In this document: positions 25,220-36,654 of the stretch, piece after piece
Layout: each line of letters starts with the position of its first letter
How positions within the stretch are numbered: position 1 is the first letter of the stretch
Assembly: GCF_964355755.1 (NCBI RefSeq)
Contig: NC_092674.1
Coordinates: 25,780,001 to 25,844,000, forward strand
Direction of reading: 5' to 3'
DNA from: Antedon mediterranea
Lineage: Eukaryota; Echinodermata; Crinoidea; Comatulida; Antedonidae
DNA length: 64,000 nt
The notes under the pieces: model-generated
The model's database searches: none
What the model saw: only the letters and a program-made list of their open reading frames with translations
What the model was told of the DNA's origin: nothing
Made by a program: the position numbers and the translations under genes

Positions 25220-28200
25220 ATGCCTCAAAAAGACAGTAGAAGATCGAAACATTACTATTATTATGATGCAGATGAAAAAGGTAAGAATCGATATCGGTTA
25301 TTAGACAGGTCACATACAGAATGAGGTCAGGTGAAAAAGCACCCCCACTCTCATGAGTCTTCAGCACTTGTTACTTGTTATTGAAATACTCCAAAACAAC
25401 CCCTCCCTTCACACAAACAACAACTCGCATGTGTATAAACTATCGTCATAATTGTAGGGCCTTATTAAGTTTTTAAATTTCTTACGACATGTGGTAGCAT
25501 TGCATAAGAATTCACATGACAAAGGTACAATACTAATTTAGATAATAGGTCTAATGTCATTTCAATTACGGTAATGGCCGTTTTAACTGTTATTACAATA
25601 CGTTAATGCGTTACGTTACGCTTATGATTTCGAACTTGAAATACGCTATTGGATGATCTTACGGTATCAAATGATATAGGCATAGGCCTATGTTTTTACA
25701 ACATTGCAAACCGTGCAATTTGTAGTCTGTCGTCGTCGTTTATACAATACTGGTTTTCCGTTTATTACGTTACGTTACCGTCTACACTGGAATTATAACG
25801 TTTTACATTAATCTAACCTCACACATAACTTCAATTTAACGTTCTGTTAATTAAATAAGCGACGTATTCGATTCATATTGATTGTGTGTGATTTCTATAC
25901 GATCGATGCGTCTGTTTCTTTGTCCTTTACCTAGGCCTATATAGTGACATGTGCTGGATCGTAGCCAGAGAGAACAACATGTTTGACAACAAACATAATA
26001 GACTGGCGTTTGTTTGTAATTTGATGAAATATATAATGTGAATAATATGAGTCAACAGTCTTCATGTTTCCTGCGTTTATGTTTTGTTTATTTTTAAATA
26101 TCATGAATTTTTATATTGCAGTAAATATTTAACATTTGTTTTTGTTTTTATTTTGTTTTTGTTTCACGCCCCTCCCCACCCCTTTCTACGTCATGGAACA
26201 ATCCCCCTTGGGCTTCACGAGGGTTCTTTTTGTATTGTTTTACCGAATAAACATTTTTTTTTAATTTGAACAAAATATTGAAATAATTGTAGTTTTGTTA
26301 TCAAACGGTACCGTTATTGCATAGGAATGGGTTTTGGTCAAATAAAGAAATACTGTATTGTAGGCTTAATTGTTCTTTAATGTTTTAACTATACATTAGA
26401 AATATACGTCACATCAAGGCCTCAATATAAAAAGGACCTGCGGCCTCATTGACCGAACAACACATCTACAGCAATATTTAGAAACAAATAGTTGGTAGTA
26501 ATTTGTGTATCAGATACTGTTATACATCAAATAAAAGATGTAGGGTTATCGTTTACGTTATATTTTTATATTTATGTTTAATGTATTTTAATTTAAATTA
26601 TTTTTTGTTGGCAGGTTGTTCGAGTATTCGGTTCGCAAGATGTGTCCGTCGCATTCCGTTCGTCTCTGTGTTTGCCTTTTTATTGTACGTTGCTGGACTT
26701 GTTATATTTGTGAAAAGCTTACTTAACGTACTGGATGATTTCGAAGTAATGTTTAACGGAACAATAGCCAGTGAGGACATACAGACAGCGTAAGTATTAG
26801 CAGAAACACGTTTAGTTCTGCATGACTTTCTCAAGCAAAGAAGATTGGAAAATCCCAATCATTTCTGCTCCAAAGTAAAGACGCCAATTGGAGACTGGCT
26901 TTAAGCTGCACTCGATTCCCAGTGCTGTATCTCCACATACTATCTATATCAAAAGAATATTTTGTTAAGAGTTAGGTTACTACTAGATACATGTGGAACT
27001 CATGTGTATTACCAAATATTCCTATGATACTGGGGAAATAGATATAGTACCGAGAATCGGCTGGTTTAAGAAGACATTAATTGTGGAACTAATTACGTCT
27101 AGTTTATTGTGTTTACAATGATTCTAAAGAGAGACCGAAACTGATACAAGCAAAATAGTCAGATCCGGTTTTGATGAGTTATGTAAAACTGTAATTTTTC
27201 GGAAAATAGAGATTAATTGTTAATAGAGATATCGCTTTAAACTATCTTAATAGCGATATCCAAGATTTCCTACTTTAAAACTAAGATTATGTATGACAGA
27301 TTGGCACGTCATAATAATAATAGACATAATATAATAATAATTACTGAATTAATGAGGATACAGGTATTATATTTATATGAACTGATCATCAATTGGAATA
27401 AGGTAATGTATTTGTTTTTGATGAATGGAAATTTTTGAAAACTTTTGATCTTTCCGTTAAACCGGACCTTTAAAGGTTATGCAATGTATGGTTTTAACAT
27501 TACATTAATTAATCAATAGAAACATTATCGTAGAAGAGTGCAATATGAATAATTCACAATAGATTTGAATAGGAATTAGCAGTTTTTGATAAATTACTGT
27601 CCTTTTGACTCGACTCGCAGACACAGCGACAACGCTTGCTGTACTCTCTTCAATCAATAATGTTCTTACACGAATGCTACGCAGAAAGAAATTAATCAAA
27701 ATAAATATAGGCATACACGTTAATGTGTTAAATAAGGATATATATTGTGAGAGTCTATTCTTCTAATGCTATAACATTTTGTACGATACAAATCAGCGCG
27801 CTCCTAATTTACATACGGTACACGCATGCGCACACAATTAACGATAGACTTTCCAAGAAAAGTTAAAATTATGATAATGTGTATACAGCATGTGTCTATA
27901 CACTAGAAACTGAAACATTAATGTAGCCAATGTTCTTACATTATCCATGACGTCATTAGTTGACATACGCTGCTAATAAACTGAACAACAACTTTCAACA
28001 ATGTCGATTAATTGCAATATTATTTATGACAAAAGATAAAAATTTGAACTGCAATAACAAGATTATTATCAAAACACACAATAAAACAAATCTAAACAAA
28101 CACGAGCACACGACAATTAATCCTTATCACTACCAATTTTAAAATCTTCAGTTATTTTAAAGATTATCGTGTCTGTTTGCCGAGCGTTCAAAGAAAATAT

Positions 28201-31200
28201 TGTTAATAAACTTTGTTGAAATGGTGCTATAAAAATGGACTATTGATTCATTCATGATGGATATTCCTTTGATTGTGGTGCTTTACTTAAACAATAAATC
28301 CTGTAAATTTCGGCAAGAATGGCATCTTAGAACAACATTGAGAGAGAGAGAAACATGTACAATGAGATAAAACAGGCATTAAGTCAATGCAGGTTATAGG
28401 TCTAAAGCAAAAAAAAAAGTTCGTTCACGTCCGGGATTTGATTTTTTTTTCTTTTGATTAGGGGATTTACTATTAACTACCGTGATTTACCAACATGAGT
28501 TAAAAGTTCAGCTGTCACTTTGAAGATCACAAACAGGACATTTTGATGAAAAATTAGTGATATCCTTCAATTTATTTTTTAACCATTAAAAAAGAATAGA
28601 AAATAGTTTTAAAAGGCCAACATTTAATCAGCTAAAATGTTTTACCTAATATCTTTTCTCCAGAATTTAATGAGGGAGGGGACGTTATCCTATTGTTTTT
28701 ATTTGGCCTAATATCTTTTCCATTTTTGTACAAACATGCATTGGGTTTCTCCAAAATTTGACAAGAGACAGAATGTAGAACTTAACCCTTTCTTTAAAAT
28801 CTGGCTAGATATCCTATCTTCTTTATACAAACCTACAATAGGGTTATTAGGAAAAATATTTACATTTTGTAGAGGAAGGGAACAAGGTTTTTTTTTAATT
28901 TAAATTAAAAATATTTTGTTCATTTCTTTACAAACATCCAAAAGGTTTCTACGAAAGCCGGTCGTGATACAAGTTGTCATTTTGATTTAATTAACATCAC
29001 GTTCGTGACTGCAAATTCTGCAACTTTTTCCTGCAGACTTCCGTTACGATTTAAATGTTGATGGATAATAACTTAAATATGCCCATTTTGACTTCTAATA
29101 TGTGATATTATAAGTACCATTAGACTACCGTATCAAAAGTAACATGGATATCATTAAACATGAAACTAATATTTTTTAATATAAACATCATGAAAGGAAC
29201 AAAATATTTGTTTTTTTTTTCATTTAATTTAAAGTAAACGTTCATTTTCTTCTTTAGTATTAAACAGTACATAAGTAATTAATAATTAATACTTCAATAA
29301 GGCATACAGAAGGGACCAAAGGACCAAAACGGTGATGATGATAAGTTTGAGAATTTAAGCAATTGTTTCTAAAACTTGTAAATACTCCAGAAATATTTGA
29401 ATAAAATACGATTACTTTTTATTATTCAATTCAATTCATTTTGCAAAGATAAAACACACACATCAAAAATTTACATTGAAATATCTGTAGAATAATATGT
29501 CTGGATTGTAGTAGAGTGTTCCAATCTTATTTGACATAATAGATTATAGAATATAGACAATTACTTCATTAATATCAATTTATGTTCCATAAAATTGAGT
29601 CGGCATTAGTCAAAAGAAAACCAAGTTATTGTTCGCCGTATTTTTAATTAAAAGCACATAAAAACCATTACAAGTTACTTTATTTGTACTATGCCGATTG
29701 AGGTCATGTACTCTTATATAGTGAAACTGTTCAAGCCAAATGTCTGTCTAATAGCATAATAACGGATGTTTAAGATACATTATCATGCAAAAACAGGAAA
29801 GAAATCAATATTTTTAGGAACTAAGTTTGTTATGCTGCAATGTTGGAAATTTCAAATGCAGTAAATGTAATGTATCGATGCAACTTACAGAGGTTAGAGT
29901 GGGGAGAGTAATCGGTGGGGAGGGTACGGTAGTCGGTGGGGAGGGTACGGTAGTCGGTGGGGAGGGTAATCTGTGGGGAGAGAAATCGGTGGGGAGGGTA
30001 CGTTAATCGATGGGGAGGGTAATCAGTGGGGGAGAGTAATCAGTGGGGGAGAGTAATCAGTGGGGGAGGAGAGTAATCGGTGGGGGAGAGTAATCGATGG
30101 GGAAGGTACGGTAGTCGCTGAGGAGGGTAATCGGTGCAAAGGTTGAGATGTGATGATCATAGAAAATCCTGTCATCTTGTATTGTATTTAATATTGGTAA
30201 AGACTCATGGACATTTCCAAAAGAGTGCCTCAAGATTCGAACCCATGACCTCAAGAACATCAGGAACGATAATACTAAAATTGCACTTGTGCAGACATTC
30301 TTATTCTAAGTTATTACAACGTTTTTAATATATTCAAAAGGCTAGGCAGTTTCTATAAAATACAAACATTCTTCATGCCAATAAGTGCTATCCTTAATCC
30401 GAAACTGTCACGTATGTTTCTCTCTTTCTTTATCAAACAGAATTGATAGTGTAAATGACGTCATCATTTACGTCACAGCAGGAATGAGCGCATTTGGTTT
30501 GATACTGATAATAGTTTCAATCTTGGAAACAGGTCCGACAAGAAATCGAACGTGCAGGGGGAAGCTTTCAAGATACTGTGGCGTTGGAACAACAGGATTT
30601 GTAAGTTTTTAGTAAAACATGGATTGTTTCATTATTTGCGGAAAGTGGGATTAAACCATAAGGTGGATACAAAATGGAAAACTTTGGTGTAATTAAGAAT
30701 TTAACTACAACTACCACTCAAATCTTATGATTGTCGGCAACGAAAGTGAACATTTTAAAATGAGCATGAGCAATTTCATTATCGATTAATATTTGGAAAC
30801 AGAAAGTATTTAAACAGTTGAACAATTGCACGATTACAGAAAATGTTATGTCAAATAGCTATAATAAATCACATGACATTACATTTATATTTGCAGTCAA
30901 TTCACGGTCACTTTTACAGTTACATTATTACATTTAGAGTCACATTATTACATTTTACAGTCACATTATTATATTTTACAGTCACCTTATTACATTTGAC
31001 AGTCACATTATTACATTTTACAGTCACATTATTACATTTTACAGTCACATTATTACATTTAGAGTCACATATTACATTTTACAGTCACATTATTATATTT
31101 TACAGTCACCTTATTACATTTTACAGTCACCTTATTACATTTTACAGTCAAATAATTACATTTTACAGTCAAATAATTACATTTTACAGTCACATAATTA

Positions 31201-34200
31201 CATTTTACAGTCACATAATTACATTTTACAGTCACATGATTACATTTTACAGTCACATGATTACATCTTACAGTCACATGATTACATTTTACAGTCACAT
31301 GATTACATCTTACATTCACATTATTACATTTACAGTCACATGATTACATTTACAGTCACATTATTACATTTTACAGTCACATTATTACATTTACAGTCAC
31401 ATATTACATTTAGAGTCACATGATTACATTTACAGTTTATAATTACATTTACAGTTACATAATTTAATCACATTATTATTATTAAATTTACATTATTACA
31501 TTTAAATTCACATTATTACATTTACATTATTACATTTAAAGTCACATTACTACATTTAAAGTCACATTATTAAATTTACATTATTACATGTAAAGTCACA
31601 TTATTACAGTCACATTATTACATTTAAAGTCACATCATTACAGTCACATTATTACATTTACAGTCACATTACATTTACAGTCACATTATTACATTTACAG
31701 TCACATACATTTACAGTCACATTATTACATTTACAGTCACATTATTACATTTTACAGTCACATTATTACATATACAGTCACATTATTACATTTACAGTCA
31801 CATTACATTTACAGTCACATTACATTTACAGTCACATACATTTACAGTCACATACATTTACAGTCACATACATTTACAGTCACATACATTTACAGTCACA
31901 TTATTATATTTACAGTCACATTATTACATGTACAGTCACATTATTACATTTACAGTCACATATTACATTTACAGTCACATACACTTACAATCACATTATT
32001 ACATTTACAGTCACATAGGCCTACAGCCTCACATATTTACAGTCGCATTTACAGTCACATTTGCAGTCTCAATCCCATTTACATTTAGGAACATATATTT
32101 ACAATTAGAATCACATTTACATTACAGTCACATATCCAGACATATATATTGATAATTGGCTTATGTACTCATCTTTTAAAATCTCCTCGTGTCATTTACC
32201 TCAAATCTATGATTAGCATTCTCCAAATCAATAATGTTTAACTAGTACTTGGTTTTAATCTAGCCTATCATAATAACTTTACAGATTGCAAAGTCTAGTG
32301 AATATTTTCCTTAAAACGGCGGGAAAAATGTAACATAAATTAATGGTTACGCGTGCGGTTCATTGAAAAATCGAACTAATCTCTTTATCTTATTTATCAT
32401 TTAGTAATAATGTTTATTTTAAACATAGTGTAAAGCTCTGTCTACACTATCAAACTAGTTAGACAAAAAAAAGTGGGATGTGCCTAAATATTGCAGTGAT
32501 GTGCCCAAATATGGTAGTGGTATTACATCATTGTGTCCATATATGGGCACATTACATTGTGTTGATAGTGTAGACAGGGCTTTACATCGACTGTTTGTTA
32601 CTTTGGTGAAAACGATATAATGTAGATTCCATCATTCGGGATACACCAACCCCCTCCTCCCCCTCCCCCCACATATTAAGAGGATACCTCCCCCCCACAT
32701 ATTAAGAGGATACTTTCCTTTGAAGCGAACTAACATGACCAACGCAATTCAGGCGAAACCCCTATTCAGGGAAACCCCCTATTTTAAGGGGACATTTATA
32801 TTCGAACTCAATATAGTCGCATTACTAATAATATTCGATAAACCTTATTACAATTCAGTGTATGATTTTGATTGAAATTCATTATCGGAATCAAAGTTAA
32901 TCCGTGTTATTACGCTATTCGTAATTTTCGTCTTTCGCCTTTCGTGTTGTTGTCCGGTAATTCATTATTTAAGCACATACTCGAGACACTTCGTGTCTAA
33001 AGCGATATAATTAATTGCGCTAATAAAAGTTGGTGTTTAATTCAATGCGACTTGCAGTACATGAACTTTTAAACATGAATCGCGTGCCTGGAAATGAATT
33101 ATTGGCATACCCACAATGCATTTCATTAAACAAAAATATGGCATCGCTCGATGGCATTACAATCGACGCGCCGATAATTCGTTTGTCGATTTTGGCCTAG
33201 AACTTTAGCTAAAGTTACTCCCAATCCATGATCAAAGATTTAGGCACAATAATTCACCAGCCCAAACCACTCAATAGTGGTACAGTTTTAAGTAAGCAAT
33301 TGTATTGTTCTAAATTTACAAATAGTATTATCAATTCAATCTAACAACATGAGTTCCAGAGATCAAAAGGTTTATCTGTGGCTGCGACATGATCAGTCTC
33401 CACGCCCCTTAACAGAATATAGTACAATAATGTTGGTATTTCTCGCAACCAGGTATAAGATCAAAAGAATATTACGAGTTTCTATCTTCGTAAGGCGAAC
33501 TCAGTGTTAGATTGCAGTGGCATTATGAAAGGAGCCTCACAATAATAAACTAAAAGTACACTAAACCAAACATTTCTAAAGATATTATGTATTATTAAAG
33601 GTTAATTTCACTTTTACTTCGGAAAAAATAATTTATTTGAGGATCACGTTAAACATAACCTTGTTTGATAATTACATTATTTTTTTCAGCTTGCTTTTAT
33701 AACATTCGTTTTATGCGTGGCATGGACCGTAATATCAGTCCTGTTTTGTTTCCCAACAACAATGGTTATTATGTTGAATGGATTTTGCAACAACGTTGAA
33801 ACATTTCAGAATTCTTGCTTAGATCTTACGTCATATGGTAAGTTGCCTTTGTGCACCCTTTGTGGTAGACTACTTTATTTGTAATTTCGCAGTAAACATA
33901 CTCAAACGGGTACGTATGTAACAATGGGGAAAAAAGACTATTAAAAAAAATGATCATTATAAACACTGCTAGTTTTGATGCTCCATATGAGGGACTGTGG
34001 GAAGCAGCGCATTATGTGTCTTACGACTACAGACAAACTTGACTCTGTAAAACTCGTGTAATGTAAATATCTATTGCTGAATATAGTTGTTTACTGGCAA
34101 AATGTACGCTTTTTTACAGGTTTTTCACAAGAAGAATCGAATGCGACAAGAGTGATCTGTGGACCACAGCTCGAGGACTTCTGTATGAGAGTAAGTTATT

Positions 34201-36654
34201 CAATAATCGTTAGACGAGTGTACGATTAAATTAATATTATAAGAACATTTTAAGAGAAGAACATGATTTGACAAGAAATGACGCTGATAGATATAGCATA
34301 CGGCATATACGCATTCCCGCATCGCGGTGTAACTCTGAAAATGTTATATTATTATTAATATTATTTATTGTGCATTTTATTTTTAAGGCCGATGAAGTAT
34401 TTGACTCAACCGCTCTATCAATTGCATCTTGTGTAGGAATAACCATCTCATTAGTAAGTTTATAGTTACATGCTTTGTATCAATTAATTAAGTTAGTTAA
34501 AACGGTTCGATAAGTAGATATGTCTAATTCAATTACACTGGTTGGTTTATAATAGAATCATGCCGTTGGTGAAGAATTAAAGGGCAAGGTAGATAATATT
34601 GATGTGGAATAAAAGTCAGTTTATGCTACAACGTATATTATAATTTTTTTGCTAATGATAAGGTTGATGGAAATGATGAAGATGAAATTTTATGCTGATC
34701 ACACCTTTGATTTAGAATGTAGCGTGATGATAATATGTTTGTATTTTATTTTATTTATTACATTTCTGCCATATACAATACAAAAAAAAGATAAAACAAA
34801 ATACAAAAGGCAAGGAAAGTCCAAACAGGTGTTAAATACCTATGCTATGCTGGTCAACCCTGAACGGTGCACAGAAAAAAAGAAACATTCAGGATTTCTA
34901 GTTAAAGATCAACTAGACATAATGATTTCTAGTTGAAGATAATGATAATTATAAAATATAATATTTTGTATTTAAAGACAATGTTCTCTAACGTGAATTT
35001 TCTGTACTTAGTACATACATACATTTTGTTAAAAATATACTTATCATTTTAACTTTCCACAAAAAGTGGGTCAATACAACAAGTACCATTTTTTCGTTCA
35101 CACTAATAGCTTTTAGCTGAGACATTTGATCTCATCTTAAATTCACCTAATGGATTGATATGTTGAAACTATTTATACACGTCCACCCAGACAAACTGGT
35201 CGATATTGTCATTTTAATTAAGATCTACATGGCTTATATATAAAACGGTTCATCAGCTTCCCTCCATTTTAATACAATTTAAATATCAAAAATTTCTTTT
35301 ATTTGCCATTTTAATCAATATACACTGTTTCATCAATTGCTCTCTATTTTGATACGATTTTACGTCGTTCATTGAAATTTATGTGATATCTAATTAATTT
35401 CTATAACATATTTGGTTGACAAAGTTTCTTTCTTCTTTCCATTTGATACGATTTAAATATTATTAATATTAATATTATTTTATTAGCCGTTTTAATTATT
35501 ATTGCACTGTTTTATCAATTGCTCTTCATTGTTATACGAGTTTACGGACATTGATGGTACATGTGGTATCTAATCAATTTCTTTGAAACATTTGGTTGAC
35601 AAAGTTTCATCAATATTTCTCAATTTTTACGGACATTTACGGTTTAATTTGGTATTGAATATCAATGTCTATGAACCATTTGGCTTATATGACAAAGTTT
35701 ATTCAAGTCATTTAATCTCGATTTTGTTACAGCCCTTAATTTTAATTACTCTCTTCCAATTACGCTATAAAACTTTTTGATGACGACGTTTCATCAACTT
35801 CTCTCCATTTTGATACGATTTTACATACTTCATTGAATTTGTTCATCACACTATTATTAATTTTCGATATTAATAACGTTTAGGTGTGTTTAATCAACTC
35901 CTTTCCATTTATTGAGGAAATATCAACATTATTTGTCCTTAAGGTGTTTTCCATCACACTCATTTTAATGAAAGTTTATTGAAACCTTTCTTTTATATCT
36001 TAGCTTATTTATATTACAAATGTGACAGATAATGATTGTTTATTAACATCTCTCAATTCTAATGTTCATTGACGATAAGATCGATATTTTCACTCTAAGT
36101 TTCTTTCGATTTGAATTAGTGAGATTATAGAAAGATTTACTATATGCCATGAAATGGTTTTAGCTGATACGCTTTTCCCACTATGTATTTCAATGTCTTC
36201 TTTTTTTCGTTAATAGTATCACTGATATAATATATATATTTACCAAAATAGTGTCATTTAAAAAATGAAACGTCTTTCAGTTTTGTTTTTCTTTTTTTTC
36301 TGTCAATCATTTCTCTGTTTTATCAAAGTCACGTGTCATTTAAAGATATTTTTGAACAAAATAATGTGATTAACTTTCCTTAGGTATCTGTTTGATATAA
36401 ATCTTCTTTTTGTTGTATCATGGCGGAATGGTTTCCTCCAGGTTGAATGCTACATTATTGGATTACTGAATTTACATTTTTTACTGAATTCCCAGGTTAT
36501 ATTTTTGATTGCGTTAGCCGCAAACTATGCGTACGTACGGACTTACGGAAAATTGCAAGGAATACGGAAAACTGGCAACACAAACGAAAACCACGGAACG
36601 TACACGAATGAAGATTTATTTATGAATCCCGAAACAAGAACGACTGATTTGTAG
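25220..36654 (+). CDS. M6: M6/PLP-family proteolipid membrane glycoprotein (M6-2)
   Basis: Seven coding exons: 25220-25280, 26615-26789, 30441-30600, 33690-33837, 34120-34190, 34388-34453, 36496-36654. All are GT-AG, and the joined frame is open for 279 aa (vertebrate GPM6A is about 278). Exon 1 gives MPQKDSRRSKHYYYYDADEK. The G|C junction (K-GCSS) is where GPM6A and GPM6B N-terminal variants join the common exon. Four membrane segments lie in exons 2, 3, 4 and 6/7. The loop after TM2 has LETGPTR. The second extracellular loop has all four family cysteines (GFC, NSCLDL, VICGP, DFCMR), expected to form two disulfides. Glycosylation sequons are visible (NGT, NAT). TM4 ends AANYAYVRT, close to vertebrate SANWAYVKD, then a 40-residue hydrophilic tail. 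The role, in neural membrane shaping, is inferred from the family. Intron phases are identical to M6-1. Confidence 0.92.
26920..27065. repeat. Dispersed repeat shared with 4.7 and 12.1 kb
   Basis: TTAGGTTACTACTAGATACA, then TATTACCAAATATTCCT and GGAAATAGATA, appear here and at 12120-12230, with related blocks at 4440-4800. It lies in intron 2 of M6-2. No coding capacity; a non-autonomous element is likely, but its ends were not resolved. Confidence 0.55.
27066..29885 (+). other. Intron 2 of M6-2, no further gene
   Basis: AT-rich intron sequence. Several short ORFs lack any recognisable motif. Loosely repeated paragraphs containing AATATCTTTTC...CAAACAT occur between about 28550 and 28950 and suggest old tandem duplication. 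Confidence 0.5.
29886..30135 (+). repeat. G-rich minisatellite (GGTGGGGAGGGTA...)
   Basis: About a dozen imperfect 17-21-bp units of the form GGGGAGGGTACGGTAGTCGGT or GGGGGAGAGTAATCAGT. G-tracts of three to five bases recur on the plus (transcribed-sense) strand of M6-2 intron 2, so G-quadruplexes are possible in DNA and pre-mRNA. Confidence 0.8.
30222..30310 (-). repeat. tRNA-like box-B unit
   Basis: The minus strand contains GGTCATGGGTTCGAATCTTGA, a good box-B/T-loop match, with a weak upstream half. Probably a SINE head or tRNA relic; it does not fold as a complete tRNA by eye. Confidence 0.35.
30890..32135 (+). repeat. ~21-bp minisatellite array, 1.2 kb
   Basis: Some 55-60 units of GTCACATTATTACATTTTACA with length variants (CATACATTTACA, CATTACATTTACA). 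Units at 30900-31320 are fairly uniform at 20-21 bp; later units are shorter and more diverged. The array lies in intron 3 of M6-2. Open frames on both strands here (repeating VTVKCNH or HIITFYS) are artefacts of the 21-bp period. No spacers, so this is not CRISPR-like. Confidence 0.95.
32431..32584 (+). mobile_element. ~150-bp MITE family, complete copy
   Basis: It starts TAAAGCTCTGTCTACACTAT and ends ATAGTGTAGACAGGGCTTTA, a near-perfect terminal inverted repeat. The interior contains ATATGGTAGTGG and CCATATATGGGCACAT. The TA at each end may be the target duplication. It is in intron 3 of M6-2. Confidence 0.8.
32585..33689 (+). other. Intron 3 remainder of M6-2
   Basis: No gene. A pyrimidine-rich stretch at about 32650-32700 contains a duplicated CCCCCACATATTAAGAGGATAC unit. 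A CCCTATT/AAGGGGACA repeat lies at about 32752-32800. Confidence 0.5.
35130..36100 (+). repeat. Degenerate tandem repeat in M6-2 intron 6
   Basis: Paragraphs containing GTTTCATCAA(T/C)T..CTCTCCATTTTGATACGATTT, then ATTTGGTTGACAAAGTTTC, recur about every 160-190 bp with heavy divergence. No coding capacity. Confidence 0.6.

Noticed and set aside
30843-31343. 166-aa ORF of HIITFYS repeats and its opposite-strand partner
   Set aside because: Pure consequence of the 21-bp minisatellite; no start context, domain or splice signals.
30890-32135. CRISPR-like array
   Set aside because: Repeats abut with no unique spacers, and the context is an animal intron.
34649-34936. 95-aa ORF in M6-2 intron 6
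   Set aside because: Lys-rich, low-complexity translation of an AT-rich intron; no acceptor or donor that would fit the M6-2 phases.
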